A stretch of 64,000 bases of DNA from Chitinophagales bacterium (GTDB lineage: Bacteria > Bacteroidota > Bacteroidia > Chitinophagales > UBA2359). The notes under the pieces are model-generated. The model saw nothing but the letters and a program-made list of their open reading frames with translations. It did not search any database and was not told the DNA's origin. Of the stretch, positions 16,966 through 24,229 are shown in pieces (the first letter of the stretch is position 1; each line of letters opens with the position of its first letter). The stretch spans positions 1 to 64,000 of the forward strand of contig JAHDEE010000002.1 in assembly GCA_020629005.1 (NCBI GenBank), written 5' to 3'. A program made the position numbers and the translations under genes.

Positions 16966-16996
16966 CAAAGGTACTTAAGCTACAGCCGAAAACAAA
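16966..16996 (-). promoter_or_regulatory. Promoter of the five-gene tubulin-calpain operon
   Basis: On the minus strand TTTG (16993-16996) and TACCTTTG (16966-16973) are separated by exactly 19 bp, the geometry of the Bacteroidota primary-sigma consensus (-33 TTTG, -7 TAnnTTTG). The -7 box ends 25 bp before the ATG at 16940. This is the best-formed promoter in the window. Confidence 0.75.
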
Positions 16997-17112
16997 AACG
17001 AAGGCTAGCAGTCAAGACAACGAGTGAAGCAGCTACCCGGATTACAATCAAAAAAACGCCGCTCCTAACATTAAATAACAACAATGATCTGACTTGCTTC
17101 GCCTGGAGGATC

Positions 17113-17319
17113 AATTTTTGGGCCTTTCCCTCCGTTCCTTCCACCAGCATTGCATGCTGGCTCCAGTCACTTCGGGCCGGGCTATCCGTTCTTATTCACC
17201 TTGTCCACTGCGGTTCGGCTTATGCGCTCTGTGGTCTCTTCGCATACTCAGAGCCCCCATAGCGCATGCCTCACTCGCAGTGGCCGGCGGCTCATACCAC
17301 TTCTATCCCTAAGGCATTC
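17113..17319 (-). repeat. Dispersed intergenic repeat, copy 1
   Basis: About 200 bp of GC-richer, hairpin-prone DNA. On the plus strand it shares, with small changes, TTCGGGCCG and GCTATCCGTT and the flanking order of the copy at 35.7 kb. It shares a 22-bp identical block (17234-17255, containing GTCTCTTCGCATACTCAG) with the copy at 39.8 kb, where it is in inverse orientation. Open frames inside it are incidental. Similar elements occur between genes in other Bacteroidota; their role is unknown. Confidence 0.7.
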
Positions 17320-17834
17320 ACCGACTCCAAGACCGATTCTACTCCCCCAGGAGAATTCTTTGCTCGCCCTCCACCATTACCACTCTTCATTTCACCAAAT
17401 ACTTCGAAAATCTGCTGCAATCGGCACAAATCGGCACATTGTCTTTTCCTTATCAGCGCAGCCGAATCCCTAAAAACAGTTTTGCACCAAATAATAGCAG
17501 AAAAAACAAACCACAAACAACACTTTGGAACTAATTTTGCATCTCTCTGGTTAATAGTTTGAACCTGGGTCCCTGCCGTGATTCTGATCACATTAATCGT
17601 TAAAGTACGTTAAACTATTTGAGGGTGTCTATGGTCGGACAGATAGAGGATCATTTTTTTCTGAACCTTGTAAAACAGCCAGTTACCTTTGAAGGGTTTG
17701 GCGTTCTATTAATAAATGTTAAGACTTGCCGGCTCACGAACTAAAGCTGATTTTCCGGAGTTCTTAATGTATTCTGAAAGCGGAGGTCTCTTTCCTCGGA
17801 AAAGAAGCCCGCTACACACTTACAACAAACAATT
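17320..17834. other. Leader region upstream of the sigma factor gene
   Basis: This stretch holds two TAnnTTTG boxes on the plus strand (17532-17539 and 17684-17691) and a short direct repeat CGTTAAA-GTA-CGTTAAA near 17600. No gene or strong hairpin is seen. Confidence 0.4.
17684..17691 (+). promoter_or_regulatory. -7 box upstream of the ECF sigma factor (TACCTTTG)
   Basis: Exact TAnnTTTG, 143 bp before the ATG at 17835, implying a long untranslated leader. No TTTG lies at the expected 19-bp spacing, so support is partial. Confidence 0.35.
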
Positions 17835-18347
17835 ATGGCAATCGCAATAAATTTTCATCAGTCCGTGCTAACCGCATCCTTGGCCCTTGAGTCGTTTGCA
17901 CTGCGATTCACTAAAGATGAGGAGGGAGCCAAGGATTTGATACAAGATACCATCCTCAAAGCTCTGTCAAACGAGGACAAATTCAAGCCCAATACAAATC
18001 TTCGCGCCTGGATGTATACCATCATGCGCAACATCTATATTAACCAATACCGTAAGAAGCACAAGCGAAAAACCGTCATCGAGAGCACAGATGACAGCTA
18101 CCATCTCGAAAGCAGAGTTACAACAGCTAATACAGCTGGCTCCAAACTCGTCATGGACGATGTTTTTGAAGCGATTGGAAACTTAAGTACCAAACTCCAA
18201 CGCCCTTTGCTCATGACCTACGAAGGTTATAGCCAGCAGGAAATTGCCGAAGAACTCGGTATTCCAGTGGGAACCGTTAAAAGCAGAATCTTTTTAGCTC
18301 GTAAAAAGCTGATGACGCAGCTTAGAGACTATTACACAGATCGCTAA
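17835..18347 (+). CDS. ECF-type RNA polymerase sigma factor
   Basis: 170 residues, the usual length for group IV (ECF) sigma factors. Region 2 is seen at residues about 25-80 (EGAKDLIQDTILKAL, then NLRAWMYTIMRNIYINQYRK), with the DLIQDT helix that binds core polymerase and the aromatic NxRAW helix that contacts the -10 element. Region 4 at about 115-165 has a helix-turn-helix (QQEIAEELGIPVGTVKSR) for the -35 element. There is no adjacent anti-sigma gene: upstream is noncoding and downstream, after a terminator, is a tRNA-processing gene. It is therefore probably a single-gene transcript controlled through its long leader or at protein level. The regulon is unknown. Confidence 0.95.
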   Translation: MAIAINFHQSVLTASLALESFALRFTKDEEGAKDLIQDTILKALSNEDKFKPNTNLRAWMYTIMRNIYINQYRKKHKRKTVIESTDDSYHLESRVTTANTAGSKLVMDDVFEAIGNLSTKLQRPLLMTYEGYSQQEIAEELGIPVGTVKSRIFLARKKLMTQLRDYYTDR

Positions 18348-18367
18348 GAAAATCAAACCTTTCCAGC

Positions 18368-18402
18368 AAACCGCTTTTTCTTTGGGAAAGCGGTTTTTTT
18401 TA
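18368..18402 (+). terminator. Terminator of the sigma factor gene
   Basis: A 10-bp stem AAACCGCTTT/AAAGCGGTTT (18368-18377 with 18387-18396, 9-nt loop) runs directly into a T tract. It begins about 20 bp after the sigma factor stop codon. Confidence 0.85.
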
Positions 18403-18446
18403 TTTTTGAGCTTTAATTCCTTACCAAAGGCAGCCGCCTGACCGCT

Positions 18447-19901
18447 ATGCTACAGATCCCACCAAAACATCTGCCCTACCTTCATAAGATAGCAGAAGCC
18501 GCACAAGAAGTAGCAGTAGATAGTTATGTTGTGGGAGGTTACGTTCGAGACCTCCTTTTGGGTAAAGGAGCAAAAGACATCGACATCGTTTGTGTGGGAA
18601 ATGGCATCGACCTGGCAAAAGCTGCTGCCAAACGATTCCCTGACAATCCTAAAGTAGTGGTGTTCAAGAATTTTGGCACCGCCATGTTCAAAGCAGACGG
18701 CTTCGAGTTTGAGTTTGTTGGAGCACGAAAGGAATCTTATCAGCGAAACTCGCGAAAACCAGTCGTTGAGGATGGAACGCTGGAAGATGATCAAAACAGA
18801 CGAGATTTCACTATCAATGCCATGGCCATCAGTCTCAACGAAGATTTCGGCCAATTGATTGATCCCTTCGAAGGACAAGAAGACCTTCGACAAGGCCTCA
18901 TTCGAACACCGCTCGATCCACATACCACCTTTTCAGATGACCCACTGCGAATGATGCGGGCAATTCGCTTTGCCACGCAGTTGGATTTTGACATACTTCC
19001 TGAAACCTACCAGGCAATTTCAGCAATGAGCGATCGGCTGAAAATTGTTTCGATGGAAAGAATCATAGTCGAGCTCAATAAGATTATACTTGCCAGAAAA
19101 CCGTCCACAGGTTTCAAACTACTCTTTAACAGTGGGCTTCTTGCTCAGTTTTTCCCTGAGTTTTGTAACCTTCAGGGCGTCGACGAAAAAGAGGGATTGA
19201 GGCACAAAGACAATTTCTATCACACCTTGCAGGTATTGGATAACTTGAGCCAGAATTCTGACGACCTATGGCTACGTTGGGCGGCAATATTACACGATAT
19301 CGCAAAGCCACCGACCAAGAGATTTGAAAGAGGTCACGGCTGGACGTTTCATGGACATGATGCCCTGGGAGCCAAAATGGTGCCACGCATCTTTCGCAAC
19401 CTAAAGCTCCCGTTGAATGATCGCATGAAGTTTGTACAAAAGTTGGTAGCCCTTCATCTTCGACCAATCAGTCTCACAAAGGAAAACGTTACAGATTCCG
19501 CCATTAGACGATTATTATTCGATGCAGGCGATGATATTGATGCACTGATGCTGCTCTGCCAGGCAGACATCACCTCAAAAAATGCGAACAAAGTCAAGCG
19601 CTTTCTCGAGAACTACGAAATGGTGCGCCAAAAACTGCATCAGGTTGAGGAGAAAGACAGGATCAGAAACTGGCAGCCTCCCATTTCTGGGGACGAAATC
19701 ATGGCTACATTCAGTATTCGGCCGTCCAGAGAAGTAGGCATTCTGAAGAATGCGATCAAAGAGGCCATTCTGGAAGGAGAAATCCCCAACAAGTACGAGG
19801 ATGCTTATGCTTTTATGCTGAGACTTGGATCCAAAATCGGACTTGAAGCGAATATAGAAAACGAAGAAAAGTTTCTGGAAAATGATCCTCCCTCTTCGTG
19901 A
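18447..19901 (+). CDS. cca: CCA tRNA nucleotidyltransferase / poly(A) polymerase family protein with HD domain
   Basis: 484 residues of the class II nucleotidyltransferase family that adds or repairs the 3' CCA of tRNAs. The catalytic motif [10 protein letters not shown] (residues 30-39) is followed by Asp44-x-Asp46, which bind the metal ions. RRDFTINAM and [13 protein letters not shown] are the further head and neck motifs. An HD phosphohydrolase domain follows (LHDIAKPP, then HGHDALG). The symbol rests on family: full CCA addition, A-addition or C-addition specificity cannot be told from sequence. It starts the plus-strand cluster that contains miaA, another tRNA maturation gene. Its stop overlaps a possible GTG start of the next frame, but I place that start further on. 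Confidence 0.9.
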   Translation: MLQIPPKHLPYLHKIAEAAQEVAVDSYVVGGYVRDLLLGKGAKDIDIVCVGNGIDLAKAAAKRFPDNPKVVVFKNFGTAMFKADGFEFEFVGARKESYQRNSRKPVVEDGTLEDDQNRRDFTINAMAISLNEDFGQLIDPFEGQEDLRQGLIRTPLDPHTTFSDDPLRMMRAIRFATQLDFDILPETYQAISAMSDRLKIVSMERIIVELNKIILARKPSTGFKLLFNSGLLAQFFPEFCNLQGVDEKEGLRHKDNFYHTLQVLDNLSQNSDDLWLRWAAILHDIAKPPTKRFERGHGWTFHGHDALGAKMVPRIFRNLKLPLNDRMKFVQKLVALHLRPISLTKENVTDSAIRRLLFDAGDDIDALMLLCQADITSKNANKVKRFLENYEMVRQKLHQVEEKDRIRNWQPPISGDEIMATFSIRPSREVGILKNAIKEAILEGEIPNKYEDAYAFMLRLGSKIGLEANIENEEKFLENDPPSS

Positions 19902-19953
19902 ACAAAAGTCCTTGTAAAGCCTTCTATCTACGACAGTCTATATTTCCGATTCA

Positions 19954-19961
19954 TACTTTTG
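19954..19961 (+). promoter_or_regulatory. -7 box directly before the pRiA4b-like gene (TACTTTTG)
   Basis: Exact TAnnTTTG that ends only 2 bp before the ATG at 19964. If used, transcription would begin at or just inside the start codon, giving a nearly leaderless mRNA. No clear -33 TTTG is seen. A chance match is possible. Confidence 0.3.
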
Positions 19962-19963
19962 CT

Positions 19964-20419
19964 ATGCTAGTATTTAAGTTTAGAGTCTGGCTGGTAGATG
20001 AGGACCTGACGGTATACAGAGATATCCTGACTTCTTCTACCAATACCCTTCAAGAATTGCAGGATTGCATTCTTTCTTCCGTACGCTTTGACAACAAACA
20101 GGGAGCGCAGTGGCAGTTGACCAATTCTGAGTGGAGAGTCATTCGCTCTCTCAGTCCATCGGATCAGCAGAACAAATTACTTTCAGATCTCATTCTCGAT
20201 CCATTTCAACATATGCTCCTGTTATATGACCCTGATGCCGGTTGGGAGTTCAAGCTGAGGCTACAGGAAGTCTTGCCTGCCCAAGAGGGAGAATTTCCGC
20301 TTTGCACCAATACGTTTGGTATAGCGCCTCCCCAATATACACCTCAGGAGTTTGGCAAGATGGAAAAACAAATGAGTCTTGAAGAAAAGATCCGATACAA
20401 ATCCTCCATAAGATTCTAA
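19964..20419 (+). CDS. pRiA4b ORF-3-like family protein
   Basis: 151 residues. The pattern of an opening VFKFRVWL strand, a LQDCILSSVRFD helix and a later LLYDPDAGWEFKLRLQ segment resembles the pRiA4b ORF-3-like family (also labelled IS1096 passenger TnpR-like), common in Bacteroidota and of unknown function despite its mobile-element name. The ATG at 19964 is preferred over a GTG at 19898, because the extra 22 residues would overlap cca and do not fit the family's short N-terminus. It lies between cca and miaA on the same strand with short gaps (62 and 27 bp), so co-expression with tRNA maturation genes is plausible. No transposon ends are seen. Confidence 0.75.
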   Translation: MLVFKFRVWLVDEDLTVYRDILTSSTNTLQELQDCILSSVRFDNKQGAQWQLTNSEWRVIRSLSPSDQQNKLLSDLILDPFQHMLLLYDPDAGWEFKLRLQEVLPAQEGEFPLCTNTFGIAPPQYTPQEFGKMEKQMSLEEKIRYKSSIRF

Positions 20420-20446
20420 CATCTTCGCCGTACCTTGACCGCAGAA

Positions 20447-21361
20447 ATGTCGGTACAGAAACCTCTTTTAATTGCGATCACGGGTCCTACAGCTGTAGGC
20501 AAGACTTCCTTGTGCATTGAACTGGCACAGCAGCTAGATATTGAGATCCTTTCCTGCGATGCCCGACAGGTATTCAAGGAGCTAAACATAGGGGTTGCCA
20601 GACCAACGATTGAAGAGTTGGCGGCAGTACCGCACCACTTTATTGCAAACAAGAGCATCCATCAAGCCTACAGCGCTGGTCAGTTTGGCCGCGAAGTTTT
20701 GTCCTTTCTAGAGCAATACTTCAAGTCTAAGCAAGCCATCATAATGACCGGAGGTTCAGGGCTCTATATCAAAGCCGTACTGTACGGCTTTGACGAGTTT
20801 CCCGACGTACCTGAAGGAATTCGACAGCAATTAAATGAGGACCTGGAGAAGCATGGCATCGATTTTCTCGTAAAGGAACTAGAAGAAAAGGATCCTGAAT
20901 ATGCCAAGCTTGTTGACAGATATAATTCCAGACGACTCATCCGGGCACTTGAAATCTGTCGCAGCACAGGTCAGCCCTACTCGTTTTTCCGAAGCAAAAA
21001 AAAGCGCGATAACTTTTTCGATCATCTGTTAATTGGCTTGCAGCGGGACAGAACCGAACTATACACTCGTATCAACCAGCGAGTAAATCTGATGCTGACC
21101 GCCGGACTATTGGAAGAAGCAAAGCAACTACACATTCACAAGGATCTAAATGCTTTGCAAACGGTGGGTTATCAAGAGTTGTTTGCTCACTTTGAGGGTG
21201 AAACGAGCTTGCAAGAAGCGACGCAATTAATTCAACAAAATACCAGACGCTACGCAAAGAGACAGACTACCTGGATTCGGAAGGAAGCAAGCGAGCATCT
21301 CTTCCATCCATCGGAGGCAGCTGCAATCATGGATTTGATCAAAACAAGGCTATCTATCTAA
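20447..21361 (+). CDS. miaA: tRNA dimethylallyltransferase MiaA
   Basis: 304 residues from the ATG. MiaA transfers a dimethylallyl group to A37 next to the anticodon of tRNAs that read UNN codons. Visible features are the P-loop GPTAVGKTS (residues 13-21), the substrate motif DARQVFKELNIGVARP, GGSGLYIKAVLYG, and the C-terminal QQNTRRYAKRQTTW segment, all in the normal order and at normal length. Most family members have DSRQVY; here Ser and Tyr are replaced by Ala and Phe, which may be tolerated. A TTG at 20435 could extend the protein by four residues; the ATG at 20447 starts closer to the P-loop as usual. Confidence 0.95.
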   Translation: MSVQKPLLIAITGPTAVGKTSLCIELAQQLDIEILSCDARQVFKELNIGVARPTIEELAAVPHHFIANKSIHQAYSAGQFGREVLSFLEQYFKSKQAIIMTGGSGLYIKAVLYGFDEFPDVPEGIRQQLNEDLEKHGIDFLVKELEEKDPEYAKLVDRYNSRRLIRALEICRSTGQPYSFFRSKKKRDNFFDHLLIGLQRDRTELYTRINQRVNLMLTAGLLEEAKQLHIHKDLNALQTVGYQELFAHFEGETSLQEATQLIQQNTRRYAKRQTTWIRKEASEHLFHPSEAAAIMDLIKTRLSI

Positions 21362-21402
21362 AGTACTGACTAGATTATACTTAGCGACTGCTGGGAATCT
21401 GT

Positions 21403-21410
21403 TACATTTG
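21403..21410 (+). promoter_or_regulatory. -7 box before the FAD oxidoreductase gene (TACATTTG)
   Basis: Exact TAnnTTTG, 14 bp upstream of the ATG at 21425, which would give a very short leader. No TTTG is visible at 19 bp spacing. Confidence 0.4.
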
Positions 21411-21424
21411 TACAAAATCACTAC

Positions 21425-22687
21425 ATGCCTCAATTAGACGTTGCCATTGTGGGAGCTGGGCTTTCAGGTCTAAGCGCCGCCATACATCTGCAAAATGAAG
21501 GACTCAACATCAAGGTGTTTGAGTCCTCGGACGATGTTGGAGGACGAGCACGTACAGATATCGTCGACGGATTCCTGCTGGACAGAGGATTCCAAGTCCT
21601 ATTGACGGCCTATCCGGAGGCGCAGCAAATGCTCAACTATGAAGCACTGGATTTGAAGAGATTTGAACCCGGTGCCCTCATTCAACATCAGGGAAAAAGC
21701 TACCATTTTCAAGATCCCTTCAGAAAGCCTTCAGGATTCTTTAAGACGCTCGTAAATCCACTAGCAAATCTAGGTGACAAGTTAAAGATTCTCGCGCTCA
21801 GAAACCGACATAAACGACTAACTGTCAATGACATATTCCAAAAAGAAGAAAGCTCCACTTTAGACTTTTTGAGAGAATGGAATTTTTCTGAAAGAATGAT
21901 TGAACATTTTTTCAAGCCTTTTTTGGGAGGCGTGTTCTTAGACAATAGCCTACTGACTTCAAGCAGAATGTTCGAGTTTGTATTCAAAATGTTTTCCGAA
22001 GGCTATGCTGCTTTACCTGCAAAAGGAATGGGTGAACTTGCCAAACAACTTGCCGCAAAACTCAGTAAAGACACGGTACAGCTAAACAGTGCTGTAAAAA
22101 AAGTACAGGGAAAGTCCATTATACTATGGGACGATACCGTGATTGAATGTGGTGCAATATTGCTAGCCACCAATCCAATTGTAGCCAATCAAATAGCAGA
22201 TTTGGAGCTGGAAGCAGAAATGCACTCCAGCATCACAATGTACTTCTCGGCAGATCTACCACCTTATAAAAGTGGCTTATTGATGCTCAATGGGGATGAG
22301 AACCGTTTAGTCAATCACGTCTGCATTCCCAGCAATGTACAAAGCACCTATGCTCCCGAAGGAAGAGCATTGATTTCGGTAACGGTACTTGATGATATGG
22401 GCCTCGAACCCGATACCCTGTTGCTCGAAGTCAAGAAATCACTACGATCCTGGTTCAAGAAAGAATTGAAGTTTTGGGAGCATTTGGCAACATATAGAAT
22501 TGAGCAAGCTTTACCGGTGAAAACAACAATCAGTATTCCCGCCAGAAACGAACTGAAGGCTGTCAGAGAATTCCTCTATCTTTGTGGAGATCACATGCAA
22601 TACGGGTCGATCAATGCGGCATTAAATTCAGGGCGGGTTACAGCAGATATGATTTCCTGGGATCTGGCTACCCGACAATCCGATTGA
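21425..22687 (+). CDS. FAD-dependent oxidoreductase (amine oxidase / protoporphyrinogen oxidase-like)
   Basis: 420 residues. The N-terminus carries the Rossmann dinucleotide motif (VAIVGAGLSGLSAA, Gly10-x-Gly12-x-x-Gly15) and the following GGRARTD motif that marks the flavin amine oxidase / phytoene desaturase superfamily. LDRGFQVLLTAYPEA is the conserved stretch after the first cap strand. The C-terminal part has the second FAD-contacting segment (LYLCGDHMQYGSINAALNSGR). No signal peptide is present. The substrate cannot be read from sequence; relatives oxidise amines, carotenoid precursors or porphyrinogens. It has its own promoter-like box and is separated from the next gene by 42 bp. Confidence 0.9.
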   Translation: MPQLDVAIVGAGLSGLSAAIHLQNEGLNIKVFESSDDVGGRARTDIVDGFLLDRGFQVLLTAYPEAQQMLNYEALDLKRFEPGALIQHQGKSYHFQDPFRKPSGFFKTLVNPLANLGDKLKILALRNRHKRLTVNDIFQKEESSTLDFLREWNFSERMIEHFFKPFLGGVFLDNSLLTSSRMFEFVFKMFSEGYAALPAKGMGELAKQLAAKLSKDTVQLNSAVKKVQGKSIILWDDTVIECGAILLATNPIVANQIADLELEAEMHSSITMYFSADLPPYKSGLLMLNGDENRLVNHVCIPSNVQSTYAPEGRALISVTVLDDMGLEPDTLLLEVKKSLRSWFKKELKFWEHLATYRIEQALPVKTTISIPARNELKAVREFLYLCGDHMQYGSINAALNSGRVTADMISWDLATRQSD

Positions 22688-22729
22688 GCTGTTATCGATT
22701 TGCCCGCATTGTGTGCACAATAGCAGACG

Positions 22730-23341
22730 ATGACCCTTTGGCAAAAATTCTTTATCCTCATCCTTTTTCTCCCATCAAGTAATTTCACCAGCCTGGAGAA
22801 AAGCCATATCGCGTTAGAGAAGGGTATTCTGTTATTGCAAGAAATTGATCAAAATAACCCGGAATCGCAGATTGCACTCTGCGATCGCTTGATAGAACAC
22901 ACGGAATTCCTGTTAAGCCAGGCCAGAGACGGCTTTCCCATTTATGACTTCTACGGCCAACAAAACTTATTGAAAAGCAGGAGAATCGAAATTCAGGTCT
23001 TCTCTTTAGATCAAAAGCTTGCGAGATACAGCTACATTAATCCTAAGACCGGTGCCTTAAAGTCAGATCTTCAGGATTTGAGCCAGGAAATTGCTGCAAT
23101 GAATGGTCATATAGGCGAAGCCAAACAAAGGCAACTGGAATCCAGATACCAACAGCTCTACGCTAAGTGCCTGCTTGCAGAAATCGATCGCCTAAGCCAG
23201 CTGTACTTTGCGGGTGAAAGACCAACTCAGGAAGAGACAGCGATGCAAAATCTATTGATATCCAGATTACACGAATTTGTAGGCAACTTTCCGAATCACA
23301 CAAGGCTGGATTCTATGTATAGGTTGATTCGAAAGCTTTGA
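22730..23341 (+). CDS. Helical protein of unknown function with a signal-like N-terminus
   Basis: 203 residues. The N-terminus MTLWQKFFILILFLP looks like a short signal peptide or anchor; the rest is almost entirely helical and charged, with leucine heptad-like spacing. No family was recognised. It follows the FAD oxidoreductase by 42 bp on the same strand. Its last 29 bp overlap the 3' end of rfbD, which is transcribed towards it, so the two mRNAs would be antisense over their ends and no terminator fits between them. Moderate confidence as a gene comes from its length, signal sequence and compatible neighbours. Confidence 0.7.
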   Translation: MTLWQKFFILILFLPSSNFTSLEKSHIALEKGILLLQEIDQNNPESQIALCDRLIEHTEFLLSQARDGFPIYDFYGQQNLLKSRRIEIQVFSLDQKLARYSYINPKTGALKSDLQDLSQEIAAMNGHIGEAKQRQLESRYQQLYAKCLLAEIDRLSQLYFAGERPTQEETAMQNLLISRLHEFVGNFPNHTRLDSMYRLIRKL

Positions 23342-24200
23342 GTCTGGACAGACATCTGTCCAATGCAGCCCCCCAGCTTGGTATCTCAAAAGGCAATATG
23401 CATTGAATCTTCTGCTTGTTCAAAACTGAATAGAATGGTCTTTTTGCCAGTGTCGGATATGCCGAGCTGGGAATGTCCAAAACCTTGCAGTCCTTTCCGG
23501 ATTTACGCATGATGGCCCGAGCGAAATCTGCCCAGGTGGTCGCCCCAACATTAGCAAAATGAAAAATACCTTTTGCATTCTCGCTCAATGTTTGGTCTTC
23601 GCAAATAGTCACCAGCAGTCTTGCCAAATCAGCGGCATAGGTAGGGCTTCCCCACTGGTCAGAAACTACCTTCAATTGCTTTCGCTCCTCAGCAAGTCGA
23701 AGCATAGTCTTTAGAAAATTGCTCCCAAAAGAAGAATATAGCCAGCTGGTGCGTACAATCATCGCAGCGGGATCTACAGCCAAAATAGCCTTTTCACCCG
23801 CAAGCTTGCTTGCACCATAGGCATTTACTGGCCTGGTCTGATGCTGCTCTGTATAAGGCTCTGAGCCGGTGCCATCAAATACGTAGTCTGTGCTTATGTG
23901 TAGTAGTTTGACATCAAGAGACTGGCAAAGCCTGGCTAGAAGCCCTGGGGCATCTGCATTTATTCGCATGGCCTTGTCTATCTCCTCTTCCGCTTGATCG
24001 ACCAGGGTATATGCAGCACAATTGATCAAGTGAGTGATGCCTAGCTCTGTCAAGATCACTTTGACATCCTTTTCGGAACATATGTCGAGTTCTTCCCGGC
24101 TGAAGAAGGAAAAATTAGCCGATGTATTTCTGATCAGCGCAATCTCGGAGCCCAGTTGTCCCGAAGCTCCTGTAACCAGGATTCGTAAAGCTTTTGACAT
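23313..24200 (-). CDS. rfbD: dTDP-4-dehydrorhamnose reductase
   Basis: 295 residues of the extended short-chain dehydrogenase family. RfbD reduces dTDP-4-dehydro-L-rhamnose to dTDP-L-rhamnose with NAD(P)H, the last step of rhamnose donor synthesis for surface polysaccharide. Seen: TGASGQLG (residues 10-17, nucleotide binding), NCAAYTLVDQAE, STDYVFDG, and the catalytic YGASKLAGEK (Tyr and Lys). Length is normal. The other rhamnose genes (rfbA, B, C) are not nearby, so this copy stands apart from the usual cluster. It begins 29 bp after the choice-of-anchor-L gene and is probably co-transcribed with it. Confidence 0.95.
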   Translation of the reverse strand: MSKALRILVTGASGQLGSEIALIRNTSANFSFFSREELDICSEKDVKVILTELGITHLINCAAYTLVDQAEEEIDKAMRINADAPGLLARLCQSLDVKLLHISTDYVFDGTGSEPYTEQHQTRPVNAYGASKLAGEKAILAVDPAAMIVRTSWLYSSFGSNFLKTMLRLAEERKQLKVVSDQWGSPTYAADLARLLVTICEDQTLSENAKGIFHFANVGATTWADFARAIMRKSGKDCKVLDIPSSAYPTLAKRPFYSVLNKQKIQCILPFEIPSWGAALDRCLSRLKAFESTYT

Positions 24201-24229
24201 GACAAGTATGAGATCTGAACAACCTGAAT

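Noticed and set aside
18401-18408. TATTTTTG as a promoter for cca
   Set aside because: It lies in the T tract of the sigma factor terminator and is easily explained by that; no -33 element at proper spacing.
19964-20419. Possible transposon because of the IS1096/pRiA4b family name
   Set aside because: No terminal inverted repeats, target duplications or transposase nearby; the family is widespread as chromosomal genes.
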